Positions 18,800-28,600 of a stretch of DNA of 64,000 bases are shown piece after piece. A program made the position numbers and the translations under genes. The stretch comes from Posidoniimonas polymericola (GTDB taxonomy: Bacteria; Planctomycetota; Planctomycetia; Pirellulales; Lacipirellulaceae): positions 62,001 to 126,000 of the forward strand of contig NZ_SJPO01000004.1 in assembly GCF_007859935.1 (NCBI RefSeq). Reading direction: 5' to 3'. Under the pieces are notes generated by a model. It made no database searches and was not told where the DNA came from. It worked only from the letters and a program-made list of their open reading frames with translations. Position 1 is the first letter of the stretch, and each line of letters starts with the position of its first letter.

Positions 18800-19708
18800 A
18801 TGCGTAACCACTGGATCCATCGGCTCGCCATCGGCGCGGCGGCGCTCGCCGCCATGCCGGCAACCGTCAACGCCGGCGTGCTGTTTAGCGACAGCTTCAA
18901 CCGCGCCGACAGCGCCAACATCGACGAATCGCTGACCGGCATCGTCGACAACACCGGCTCGGCCCTGTCGGCCGACGGCGTCTACTCGCAGCCTTGGGTC
19001 GACCCGGCCAACGAGACCACCGGCTACGACGGCGACCCCGGCAACGGCGGCGGAGCCCAGATCGGCGACAACCAGCTGCAGCTGGCGGTCGGCCCCGGCA
19101 CCTCCAACGCCTACGTCAACCACAACTTCATCAACCCAGAGATCCTCGCTGCCGGTGGGTTCCGCGTCTCGCTGGACGTGAACGACTTCAGCCAGAACAG
19201 CGAGGGACAAGGCGGGGCCTTTGCGGTCGGCATGACCGCCGCCGAAGCGGCCGCCACGAACGACGCCTTCAACGGCAACCCCTCAAACGCCAAGATGACC
19301 AACGCCTTCCCCACCGAGTTCACCGACACGGTCTCCGACTTCTGGGTCGGTCTCCGCGGCGACGGGACCAAGGAGCTCGCCTGGGGGAACGGCCCGGTGC
19401 CGGTCAGCGACCCCAGCTTCCAGGTTGTCGACCTCGACTCGAAAACCGGGACGATCTCGGCCGACTTCAGCTTCAGCAGCTTCGCGGCCGGCTCGGACGT
19501 GGCGGTCTCGATCTATTTCAACGGCGTGCTGCAGGGAACCGGCGCGTTCCAGTGGAGCGACTCTGACGCCAACTACATCGGCATCGACACCCGCGACGCG
19601 CAGATCGTGTCGCTCGACAACTTCAGCGTGAGCACGCTCCCCGAGCCCGGCTCGTTGGCCCTGCTCGCCATGATCAGCGGCTGCGGCCTGGTGGGCCGCC
19701 GCCTGTAA
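18800..19708 (+). CDS. Secreted PEP-CTERM protein, single-module member of a local family
   Basis: Protein of 302 aa from the ATG at 18800, with GGGAG upstream. Signal peptide about 1-24 (LAIGAAALAAMPATVNAG). The body is a beta-sandwich-like module beginning VLFSDSFNRADSANIDESLTG and containing NAYVNHNF, SDFWVGLRG, GTGAFQWSDSDANYIGIDTR and VSLDNFSV. The same module occurs twice in the following gene, so the two genes are a local expansion. There is no dockerin module; the PEP-CTERM tail LPEPGSLALLAMISGCGLVGRRL follows the module directly. Fold resembles LamG/DUF1080-type carbohydrate-binding sandwiches; function otherwise unknown. Confidence 0.88.
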   Translation: MRNHWIHRLAIGAAALAAMPATVNAGVLFSDSFNRADSANIDESLTGIVDNTGSALSADGVYSQPWVDPANETTGYDGDPGNGGGAQIGDNQLQLAVGPGTSNAYVNHNFINPEILAAGGFRVSLDVNDFSQNSEGQGGAFAVGMTAAEAAATNDAFNGNPSNAKMTNAFPTEFTDTVSDFWVGLRGDGTKELAWGNGPVPVSDPSFQVVDLDSKTGTISADFSFSSFAAGSDVAVSIYFNGVLQGTGAFQWSDSDANYIGIDTRDAQIVSLDNFSVSTLPEPGSLALLAMISGCGLVGRRL

Positions 19709-19771
19709 TTAACTCCTCCGTCAATCGCAGGAATCAAGCCAGTACGGCCACACTGCTAAGGAACATCGGAC

Positions 19772-22700
19772 ATGCAATTATTTGGATCTCGCAGAAATCG
19801 TCTGCAGGCGGCGGTTGTGGCCGCACTGGCTCTCATATTCATCGGGGGGCAGGCCTCCGCGGTCGTGCTATTCTCCGACACCTTTGACCGGAGCGACAAC
19901 CGCAACATCGACGCCGAGCTGACCGGCATCACCAACAACACCGGGACCACACTCGGCGTGGACGGCGTTTACAGCCAGCCGTTCCTCGACCCGGCCAACG
20001 ACCCCGGCCCGCAGGACGGCGACGCCACCAACGGCGGCGGAGCCCAGATCCTCAACAGCAACCTGCAGCTCGCGGTCGGCGCGGGCACATCCAACGCGTA
20101 CGTCAACCACAACTTCACCAACAGCGACATCCTCACCGCCGGCGCGTTCAGCGTCTCGCTCGACGTGCTCGACGGCTACGGTGGAACGTCGGCCGGCCAG
20201 GGCGCGGCCTTCGGGATTGGCATGACCCAGGCCGACGCCGACACCGCGGGCGACGCCAACGGCGCCGGCAGCGGCGGCCCTACGTTCTCCGACGCCTTCA
20301 ACCCCGACAGCACGCCCGTGGGCGACTTCTGGGTCGGCATCCGCGGCGACTCGACCATCGCCTGGGGCGACGGCGACTCCATACAGTCGGCCCCGGTCGG
20401 CAATAAGTTTGGCACGGTCTCGGCCAACTTCGGCGTGTCCGACTTCAGTGCCGGATCGGTTGTGACCTACGAGGTGTTTTTCGACGGAGTCAATGTCGGC
20501 GTCGGCTCGTTCCAGTGGAGCAACGACAACGCCAACTTCATTGGCCTCGACGGCCGCACGGGGAACGCCCTCAGCCTCGACAACTTCACGGTCGAGACAT
20601 CGACCCCGCCCGTGGTCCCGTCGCTAACGATCGACCGCGCCACCGGCAACATCACACTGACCAACGAAACCGCCCAGCCCCTGTCGATGATCGTCTACTC
20701 GATTACCTCGCAGAACGGCGGCTTCGACCGCGACGCTTGGGCAACGATCGAGTCTCAGGGCATCGACGCCGACGACGACTGGATCACCCTCACCGACACC
20801 ACCGGCCCTGTGCTGACAGACATCTCCGAGGGCACGGTCGGCTCGTACGCGCTGGGCGCGTCCGGCTCGGCCAACGACTCCATCAACTTCGGGGATGCCT
20901 GGATCCCCGGCCCGGCAGAGGACGTCCAGCTCGAGCTGCGTGACGTCAATGGCAACGACGTACCCGTCGTGGTTCAGTACGTCGGCGACCCGATTCAGGC
21001 CGGCGATTACAACGGCAACGGCACGATCGACGCCGGCGACTGGCCCACCATCCGCGACAACCTGGTCTCGGACGTCTCGTCCCTGACGCCGTTCGAGGCC
21101 TACCTGAGCGGCGACCTGACCGGCGACGGCGTGGTCGACCGCGCGGACTTCCGGCAGTTCAAGGGGCTGTGGGAAGCGGCCAACCCGGGGATGAGTTTCG
21201 CCGCGATGGTGGCGGCCCCCGAGCCGACCTCGATCGCCCTGCTGGCCCTGGGTCTGCTGGCGGCCCCGTGTGCGGCGCGTCGCCGCGGGGCGGCGGTTGT
21301 CGCGTTGGTGCTTGGCCTCTCGCTGAGCGCCACCAGCGCCCAGGCTGTGACGCTGTTCGCCGACACGTTCGACCGCGCCGACTCCCGCAACATCGACGCC
21401 GAGCTGACCGGCGTCGCCAACAACACCGGCACGACGCTCGGCGTAGGCGGCGTCTACTCGCAGCCGTTCGTCGACCCGGCCAACGACCCCGGCCCCCAGG
21501 ACGGCGACGCCGTCAACGGCGGCGGCACTCAGATCCTCGGCGGCCAGCTTCAGCTGGCGGTCGGCGCGGGAACGTCTAACGCGTATGTCAACCACAACTT
21601 CGTCAACAACCAGATCCTGGCCGACGGCGGCTTCAGGGTCACACTGGGCGTGCTCGGCTACGGCGGCGGGACCCGTGGCCAGGGCGGCGGATTCGCGATC
21701 GGAATGTCGCAGGCCCGGGCCGACTCGGCCGGCGACGCGGCCGGCGGCGACGACGTGATGATGACCGCCGCGTTTAACGACCTCGGCTTCATCGGCAATA
21801 CGCTGCCGGCGCCCGAGAACGTAGTTTCCGACTTCTGGGTCGCGATCCGCGGCAACAACTCGCTCGCCTGGGGCGGCGGCAACGGCCCGATTTACGGCGC
21901 CGCCGAGGGCGCCCTGGCCGCCAAGACCGGCGTTGTGTCGGCGACGTTCGCTCCGACCGGTTTCAACGCCGGCGACGCGGTCGCCTACGAGGTCTTCGTC
22001 GACGACGTGTCGATGGGCTACGGCGCCTTCCAGTGGTCCGAGGACCAGAGCAACTACATTGGCATCGACGGCCGTGACGGCGGCGCCGTGATCTTTGACA
22101 ACTTCGCGGTCGAGACCGTCACCGACGCCGCCATCAACCCGCTGCGGCTGCAGGTCGACACCGCGACCGGCAGCGTCTCGATCGCGGGCGGCGACGTCGC
22201 CAACGAGCTCGACTACTACGAGATCCGCAGCGCCACGGGCGGCCTGGTCGCTGGAGCGTTCACCGGTCTGGCCGGCGCCGCCGGCTTCCCCGCCGGCGAC
22301 GGCTCGGGCAACGGCTGGGAGCAGGGCGGCGTGCAGACCAGCGGACTGCTGAATGAGAGCTACCTGCAGGCATCGTCGACCGTGTCGGCCGGCGCGGCGG
22401 CGACCTCGCTCGGCGCTGTGTACGACACCACGGCGGACAGCCGCGACCTGCAGTTCTTCTACGACCTGCCGGATGGCTCGACGGTGCCGGGATTTGTCGA
22501 GTACCTCAGCCTGACCTCACTGCCCGACTTCAACGGCGACGGCACAGTCGACGCCGCCGACTACACCGTCTGGCGTGACAATGAGGGCACGATTGGCGGC
22601 GCCGCGTTCGCCGACGGCGACGCTAATGGCGACGGGAACGTCACTGCAGCCGACTACTCGATCTGGAAGGCCAACTACGGCGCCACCGTGCTCGTTGCGC

Positions 22701-22798
22701 CGAGCGGAACCGTGTCGGCCCCCGAGCCCTCGGCAGTGCTGCTCACCTTCGGACTGCTGCCGCTGCTGCGACGCCGTCGCAACGGTCTGTCGAAGTAA
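19772..22798 (+). CDS. Fused tandem PEP-CTERM proteins (two complete paralogues in one frame)
   Basis: Protein of 1008 aa. First half (1-505): signal peptide, module starting VLFSDTFDRSDNRNIDAELTG, a second beta domain, dockerin-like repeats (GDYNGNGTIDAGDWPTIRDN, GDLTGDGVVDRADFRQF) and a full PEP-CTERM tail with PEP at 483-485 and RRR at 503-505. Second half (506-1008) starts at once with a hydrophobic stretch AAVVALVLGLSLSATSAQA that looks like a signal peptide without its Met, then the module again (VTLFADTFDRADSRNIDAELTG), dockerin repeats ([33 protein letters not shown]) and a second tail, APEPSAVLLTFGLLPLLRRRR. It looks like two neighbouring genes joined by loss of a stop and a start. 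Junction near position 21287. Confidence 0.9.
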   Translation: MQLFGSRRNRLQAAVVAALALIFIGGQASAVVLFSDTFDRSDNRNIDAELTGITNNTGTTLGVDGVYSQPFLDPANDPGPQDGDATNGGGAQILNSNLQLAVGAGTSNAYVNHNFTNSDILTAGAFSVSLDVLDGYGGTSAGQGAAFGIGMTQADADTAGDANGAGSGGPTFSDAFNPDSTPVGDFWVGIRGDSTIAWGDGDSIQSAPVGNKFGTVSANFGVSDFSAGSVVTYEVFFDGVNVGVGSFQWSNDNANFIGLDGRTGNALSLDNFTVETSTPPVVPSLTIDRATGNITLTNETAQPLSMIVYSITSQNGGFDRDAWATIESQGIDADDDWITLTDTTGPVLTDISEGTVGSYALGASGSANDSINFGDAWIPGPAEDVQLELRDVNGNDVPVVVQYVGDPIQAGDYNGNGTIDAGDWPTIRDNLVSDVSSLTPFEAYLSGDLTGDGVVDRADFRQFKGLWEAANPGMSFAAMVAAPEPTSIALLALGLLAAPCAARRRGAAVVALVLGLSLSATSAQAVTLFADTFDRADSRNIDAELTGVANNTGTTLGVGGVYSQPFVDPANDPGPQDGDAVNGGGTQILGGQLQLAVGAGTSNAYVNHNFVNNQILADGGFRVTLGVLGYGGGTRGQGGGFAIGMSQARADSAGDAAGGDDVMMTAAFNDLGFIGNTLPAPENVVSDFWVAIRGNNSLAWGGGNGPIYGAAEGALAAKTGVVSATFAPTGFNAGDAVAYEVFVDDVSMGYGAFQWSEDQSNYIGIDGRDGGAVIFDNFAVETVTDAAINPLRLQVDTATGSVSIAGGDVANELDYYEIRSATGGLVAGAFTGLAGAAGFPAGDGSGNGWEQGGVQTSGLLNESYLQASSTVSAGAAATSLGAVYDTTADSRDLQFFYDLPDGSTVPGFVEYLSLTSLPDFNGDGTVDAADYTVWRDNEGTIGGAAFADGDANGDGNVTAADYSIWKANYGATVLVAPSGTVSAPEPSAVLLTFGLLPLLRRRRNGLSK

Positions 22799-22909
22799 CC
22801 CGAAATCGCAGCGTGGGCGGTCGTCGCACCTTGGCGGCCGCCCCGCCTCAGACAAGCGAAACACACTATGAATCTTCTCACCAAGCCCAACACGATGGAG
22901 TTGGAAGCC

Positions 22910-24223
22910 ATGAATCAGGACCCTCGCTCGATGAGCCTCGTCAAGCTTGCCGCGTTCGGCGCCCTCGCCTGCATGGCGATCGGGCTGTCGGCAGAGCGGG
23001 CCGGAGCCGCCTACACGCTCGACCGTTGGTACCAGATGGGCGACGACATGCTGTTCGCCGGCACCGGCAGCGCCGAGTCGGCCTCAAACGGCGCCGAGGT
23101 CGGATCGAACGCCTCGATAGCGGGCGTGACCTACGACAGCGCCGCAACTGACAACGATAGCTTCCAAGCTCTGACGGCCATCGGAGCCGACGGCGCGCCG
23201 ACCTACGTCCAGTACGGCGTCGGCGGCAACCCGGCCGCCCCGGTCGCCGGAGCCAGCTCGATGAACAGCTTCGGCATCCGCCTGGACGGTGTCGACGACT
23301 ATCTCGAGGGCGTCGCCCTCAACGACCCGTCGGTCACGGCCCCCGGTTCGAACGTCAGCTACAGCACCCAGGACCGCGGCTTCCAGCTGTGGGCTTACCC
23401 GTTCAGCCCCGGGGAGATCCCCCAGTGGCTCGTCGACGACGGCGACGAGCACGGCGTGTCGCTCGCCACCGGCGGCGCTTGGTCGGCCAAGCTCCGTGAC
23501 GACAACGTCGACTCCGGCGTCATGGCCACGACTAACGGGTGGGACCACTTAATGGTAGTCCACGACGAGGCCGGCCTTGGCACGGGCGCCGCCTACGTGA
23601 ACGGCATCGCTACCTCGACGCAGGGGCTCGGCTACGACTCCGGCTCGGTCGCCAAGCTGCTAGTCGGCGCCAACTCCGAGACTGATGACGCGGACCTGCA
23701 GATTCCCCCCGCGGACCTGACCAACCCCGGCTTCTACGCCGGCATCATCGACGAGATCGAGATGTTCGTCATCGACGACGGTTCCGCCTACGGCCAGTTC
23801 GACTACCTGACCGACAACGGCTACTTCACGGACGTCTTCCTTCCGTCGCAGTCGGGCTACGGCTTCACCCTGAATGCATCCACGGGGCACAACAGCCAGC
23901 AGTGGATCGACGGCGACATCGACTTCGACGGCGACTTCGACGCCGACGACGTGCAGGTCTTCATCGATGGCTGGCTCTCCCGACGGCCCGACCTGCCGGG
24001 CGCCGGCCTGCAGGTCGGCGACTACCAGACGCTGGCCCTGGGCGACCTCGACCTCGACGGCGACACCGACGTCGACGACTGGGTCGTGCTGCGGCTGCTG
24101 AACCCGCCGCTCGGATCGCTGCCGTCGCTAGCGCAGCTGAACGCCGCACCGGAACCGACCGCCTGCGTGCTGCTCGCAGCGGGTGCTCTCGCCTGCTGCG
24201 GCCCGCGTCGGCGCAATCATTAA
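22910..24223 (+). CDS. Secreted LamG-like protein with dockerin-like module and PEP-CTERM
   Basis: Protein of 437 aa if the ATG at 22910 is used; it has a purine-rich GGAAGCC before it and gives a compact signal peptide (VKLAAFGALACMAIGLSAERAGA). An in-frame ATG at 22868 would add 14 residues. The middle is a LamG/concanavalin-type fold: SFGIRLDGVDDYLEG, DRGFQLWAYPF, WDHLMVVHDEAGLGTGAAYVNG, KLLVGANSE and FYAGIIDEIEMFV. Dockerin-like repeats follow (GDIDFDGDFDADDVQVFIDG, GDLDLDGDTDVDDWVVL), then APEPTACVLLAAGALACCGPRRR. Probably binds an extracellular glycan. It is the last PEP-CTERM gene of the sulfatase arm. Confidence 0.87.
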   Translation: MNQDPRSMSLVKLAAFGALACMAIGLSAERAGAAYTLDRWYQMGDDMLFAGTGSAESASNGAEVGSNASIAGVTYDSAATDNDSFQALTAIGADGAPTYVQYGVGGNPAAPVAGASSMNSFGIRLDGVDDYLEGVALNDPSVTAPGSNVSYSTQDRGFQLWAYPFSPGEIPQWLVDDGDEHGVSLATGGAWSAKLRDDNVDSGVMATTNGWDHLMVVHDEAGLGTGAAYVNGIATSTQGLGYDSGSVAKLLVGANSETDDADLQIPPADLTNPGFYAGIIDEIEMFVIDDGSAYGQFDYLTDNGYFTDVFLPSQSGYGFTLNASTGHNSQQWIDGDIDFDGDFDADDVQVFIDGWLSRRPDLPGAGLQVGDYQTLALGDLDLDGDTDVDDWVVLRLLNPPLGSLPSLAQLNAAPEPTACVLLAAGALACCGPRRRNH

Positions 24224-24308
24224 CCATCAACCGGGGAGTCCCGGAGCAAACCCGTAAGCCACACCGATCGACCCGAAGGAATCACGACAGGCGATCGCAC
24301 GCCACCCA

Positions 24309-24336
24309 GGACGGGACGCGGGGCAGCGTCCCGTCC
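24309..24336 (+). terminator. Hairpin after the LamG/PEP-CTERM gene
   Basis: Arms GGACGGGACGC (24309-24319) and GCGTCCCGTCC (24326-24336) form a perfect 11-bp stem with a 6-nt loop, 86 bp beyond the stop at 24223. There is no clear T tract, so it may be an attenuating or RNA-stabilising structure rather than a full terminator before the DUF1559 gene at 24371. Confidence 0.6.
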
Positions 24337-24370
24337 CTTACCGCCCAACCAGCCCTAAAGGATTTTCGCA

Positions 24371-25450
24371 ATGAAACGGACCACCTCACCTAGCCGCAAC
24401 CGGGCGTTCACGCTTGTGGAGTTGCTCGTTGTCATTGCGATCATCGGCGTGCTTATCGCCCTCTTGCTGCCCGCCGTGCAGGCAGCCCGCGAGGCGGCCC
24501 GGCGTAGCTCGTGCACCAATAAGCTTAAGCAGCAGGCACTTGCGATCCTGAACTTCGAGTCGTCCCACGGCGAGCTGCCCGCCGGCATCAACGTGTTCGA
24601 GAACGCCAACGGCCAGCCGGCGGATGTCCCCGAGGACAACACCTTCAAGGCGGTCTGGGCGACCTGGTGCGTCGAAGCCCTGCCGTACATGGAGAACCAG
24701 GCGCTCAGCGACGCGTTCCAGGACGGACTGCGGCTCGACCAGCAGCCCAATCGCTCGCTGCTCAACAAGGAGCTGCCCGAGTTCCTCTGCCCCTCCGACG
24801 GCCTGCCGGGCGGTTACGGGCAGCAGCCGTACGACTTCGGCCGCTCGTCGTATGTCGGCAGTTCGGGCGTCGCGAGCGGGCAGTGGCCGTGGGGACGCGT
24901 GAAGAGCGTCATGAACACCACTACCGGCAAGCCGCAGGGCTTCGCGACCAACCCCGCGGGCAAGCGGCTCCGTGGCGCGTTCACCACCGTCTTCGAGCCG
25001 ACTGGCATCAAGCGGATTAAGCTGCGGATGGTTTCCGACGGCACGAGCGACACCCTCGCCATCGGCGAGTACCACACCGAAGAGATCTTCGACCCTGCCA
25101 ACCAATCGAACTGGAACTACGCGTCGTGGTCGAGCTGGCGGGCGTACATGTCAATGGGCGCGGTCTACAGCCCCAACTACTCGAGCAGCAACATGCTCGG
25201 CGCCATCGGCACGCCGGACTTCGCCAAGTGCAAGTCGGAGCTCGGCCTAGTCGACCAGCCGTGCCGCTTTGCCTATGCGTCCAAGCACTCGGCCGGCGTG
25301 ATGCAGTTTGCCTACCTCGACGGGCACGTCGATTCGCTGACGCCCGACACCGACATCTACGTCCTCGAGGCCAAGGCGACCATCTCCGGCGGCGAGGTCG
25401 ACGCGGCCCAGGCGGTCGGCTCCGGCGGCGGCGGGCCGTTCGGAAGCTAG
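24371..25450 (+). CDS. DUF1559 pilin-like protein
   Basis: Protein of 359 aa. The leader [19 protein letters not shown] has Ala, not Gly, before the Phe of the prepilin motif, followed by [26 protein letters not shown]. Family landmarks: NFESSHGELPAGINVF, EALPYMENQALSDAF, EFLCPSDGLPGG, and near the end KHSAGVMQFAYLDGHVDSLTPDTD (H-X-DG motif). AAGGATTTTCGCA precedes the ATG. It follows the LamG/PEP-CTERM gene by 147 bp on the same strand and closes the plus-strand sulfatase arm, with strong hairpins just after its stop. Probably an envelope protein made together with the surface-sorted proteins. Confidence 0.95.
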   Translation: MKRTTSPSRNRAFTLVELLVVIAIIGVLIALLLPAVQAAREAARRSSCTNKLKQQALAILNFESSHGELPAGINVFENANGQPADVPEDNTFKAVWATWCVEALPYMENQALSDAFQDGLRLDQQPNRSLLNKELPEFLCPSDGLPGGYGQQPYDFGRSSYVGSSGVASGQWPWGRVKSVMNTTTGKPQGFATNPAGKRLRGAFTTVFEPTGIKRIKLRMVSDGTSDTLAIGEYHTEEIFDPANQSNWNYASWSSWRAYMSMGAVYSPNYSSSNMLGAIGTPDFAKCKSELGLVDQPCRFAYASKHSAGVMQFAYLDGHVDSLTPDTDIYVLEAKATISGGEVDAAQAVGSGGGGPFGS

Positions 25451-25476
25451 CGTCTCTCCGAAATCGAGACCAGTCA

Positions 25477-25543
25477 GCAACTCGGGATGCCAGGACCCTG
25501 AGTTGCCCAGCACGCCCCGGTCGGGCTTCCCGTCCGGGGCGTG
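25477..25543 (+). terminator. Double hairpin terminator after the DUF1559 gene
   Basis: Two stem-loops in a row. The first pairs GCAACTC (25477-25483) with GAGTTGC (25500-25506). The second pairs CACGCCCCGG (25511-25520) with CCGGGGCGTG (25534-25543), and the inner CGGG/CCCG (25522-25525, 25529-25532) extends it to 14 bp with one T-T mismatch and a 3-nt loop. It separates the sulfatase locus from lhr; the sequence after it is TCTATT. Confidence 0.8.
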
Positions 25544-25628
25544 TCTATTCGCGTGCTAACTCCAGCTCGGCGCAGGGTTTAGTCGGCCACGGCATGGTCA
25601 CCCCGCTGTATCTTTCTACACTAGTGGG

Positions 25629-28600
25629 GTGAGCAAACCGACACCGATCGACGCCGACCCACTCGACTCGTTCTACGAGCCGACACGCACTTGGTTCCGG
25701 GAGTCATTCGCCGGTCCGACCAAGGCCCAGCAGCTCGCCTGGCCTGCGATCGGATCGGGCGAGAGCACGCTGCTGCTGGCGCCGACCGGCTCGGGCAAGA
25801 CGCTGGCCGCGTTCCTTTCGCTGCTCGACCGACTGATGTTCGATCCGTCGGCGCCGTCACCCACAAAGGGCAGCCGCAAGGCGGACCGGCATGTGCGGGT
25901 GCTGTACCTCTCACCGCTCAAAGCGCTGGGCGTCGACATCGACCGCAACCTGCGGGCGCCGATCGCCGGCCTGCGGGCCGCTGCGGAACGGTCCGGCCGC
26001 AACTTCCGCGTGCCGGAGATCGCCATCCGCACCGGCGATACCGACCAGCGCGAGCGGCAGCGGATCGCCCGCAACCCGCCCGACATCCTGATCACCACGC
26101 CCGAGTCGCTCTACTTGATGCTCACCAGCAAGGCGAGCGGCATCCTGTCGCGCGTCGAGACCGTGATCATCGACGAGATCCACGTGATGGTCCCGTCCAA
26201 GCGGGGCGCGCACCTGTTCCTCACGCTCGAACGCCTGGAGCGGCTTCGACGGCTCGCCGCGGACAATGACCAACGCAGCTACCAGCCGCTGCAGCGGGTC
26301 GGCCTTTCCGCCACCCAACGCCCACTCGACGAGGTTGCCCGGCTGCTCGGCGGCGCCGAGACAACCGCCGACCCGGAAGAGCCCGCCCGCCCCCGGCCGG
26401 TGCGTGTCGTCGACGCCAGCGAGCCCAAGCGGCTGGAGATCCGCGTCGAGGTCCCGGTCGAGGACATGGCCCGGCTCGCCCAGCCGATGCACACCTTCCT
26501 GGGCGACGACGAAGTCGACGAGACCCGCCAGGCCAAGTACGCCAGTGGGTTCGACGAAGCGGCCGACGGCAAGCCCGCGGAACCGGCGCCGGCGGCCCCG
26601 GCAGAGAACGCCAACACCGCAATGGGACCGTCGACGCCAAGCATCTGGCCGGCGCTGCACCCGCGGCTGTTGGAGCTGATCCAGCAGCACCGCTCGACGA
26701 TGATCTTCGTCAACAGCCGCCGCCTGGCCGAGCGGCTCGCGGCGGCCATCAACGAGCTGGCCAACGAGGAGCTGAACAAAAACCAGCCCGACGACGCCCC
26801 GCCCACGGCGCCGGTCGAGATCTGCCTGGCCCACCACGGCAGCGTGGCCAAGGACAAGCGGGCCGAGATCGAGGACCGGCTCAAACGGGGTCAGCTGCCG
26901 GCGATCATCGCCACCAGCTCGCTCGAGCTTGGCATCGACATGGGCGCGGTCGACCTGGTCATTCAGATCGAGGCGCCCCCCACCATCGCGTCGGGCGTGC
27001 AGCGGATCGGCCGCAGCGGCCGCGGCGTCGACCTGCTGTCCAACGGCATTATCTTCCCCAAGTACCGCGGCGACCTGCTGGCCTGCGCCGGCGCGACTGG
27101 GCGGATGCTGGCCGGCCACGTCGAAGAGACCTACTACCCGCGCAACCCGCTCGACGTGCTCGCCCAGCAGATGGTCGCCTTGATCTCCGACGGTCCGATC
27201 GAGGTCGACGAGCTGTACGCGACCGTCCGCGGGGCGGCGTCGTTCGCCGAGCTGCCACGCACTTCGTTCGATAGCGTGCTCGACCTGCTGTCGGGCCGCT
27301 ACCCGTCGGACGAGTTCGCCGAGCTGCGCCCCCGCGTGACCTGGGACCGCGTGCAGGGCGTCGTGTCGCCTCGTAATACGTCGCGGCGGATCGCGGTCCT
27401 CAACGGCGGCACCATCCCCGACCGCGGGCTGTACGGCGTCTTCCTGGTCGGCGACGGCCCGGGCGGGACGGGCGGGAGCCGCGTCGGCGAGCTCGACGAG
27501 GAGATGGTCTTCGAGACCCACGCCGGCGACGTCTTCCTGCTCGGCGCCAGCAGCTGGCGTGTGCTCGAGATCGACAAGGACCGCGTGCTCGTGGCGCCCG
27601 CCCCCGGCGAGCCGGGCAAGATGCCGTTCTGGCGGGGCGACGGCCCCGGGCGGCCGCTGGAGTTCGGCCGCGCGATCGGCCGCCTCGCAGGCGAGCTGGC
27701 CCACGGCGACGCCGACGCCATGCACGACCAGCTCACCACCCGCCACGCGCTCGGCGAGAAGGCCGCGCGCAACCTGATCGAGTACATCCGTGACCAGGCC
27801 GAGGCGACCGGCGAGCCCCCCAGCGACAAGGCCGTGATCATCGAGTCGTTCCTCGACGAGATCGGCGACTGGCGGGTCTGCGTGCTCTCGCCGCTCGGCT
27901 CGCGGGTGCACGCGCCGTGGGCGATGGCGATCGCGGCCCGGCTGCGGCAGGAAGACCTCGGCGAGGTCGACTACAGCTGGTCCGACGACGGCATGATCTT
28001 CCGCCTGCCGGAGTCGCCCGAGCCGCCGCCGGTCGAGTTCTTCGTGCCGAGCTCCAGCGAGGTCGAGGACATGGTGACCTCGCAGGTTGGCTCGACCGCG
28101 ATGTTCGCCGCCCGCTTCCGCGAGAACGCCGCCCGGGCGTTGCTGCTGCCGAAGCGGCAGCCGGGCCGCCGCTCGCCGCTGTGGATGCAGCGCCGCCGCG
28201 CGGCCGACCTGCTGGCGGTCGCCGCCCGCTACCCGAGCTTCCCGATCCTGCTGGAGACCTACCGCGAGTGCCTCCGCGACGTGTTCGACCTGCCGGGGCT
28301 GATCGGCGTGCTCCGCGACATCGAACGCCGCGCGGTCCGCGTCGAGGAGGTCCGCTCGCAGCAGCCTTCCCCGTTCGCGGCTTCGCTGCTGTTCAACTAC
28401 GTCGGCAACTTTGTCTACGAGGGCGACGCGCCGCTCGCCGAACGCCGCGCCCAGGCCCTCGCGCTCGACCACAGCCAGCTCCGCGAGCTCCTGGGCGGCG
28501 ACGAGATGCGGGACCTGCTGAGCGGCGAGGTGATCGACCAGGTCGCCCTCGAGCTGCAGCGGCTCGTCGAACCGACCTGCCGCAGCGCCGACGCCGTGCA

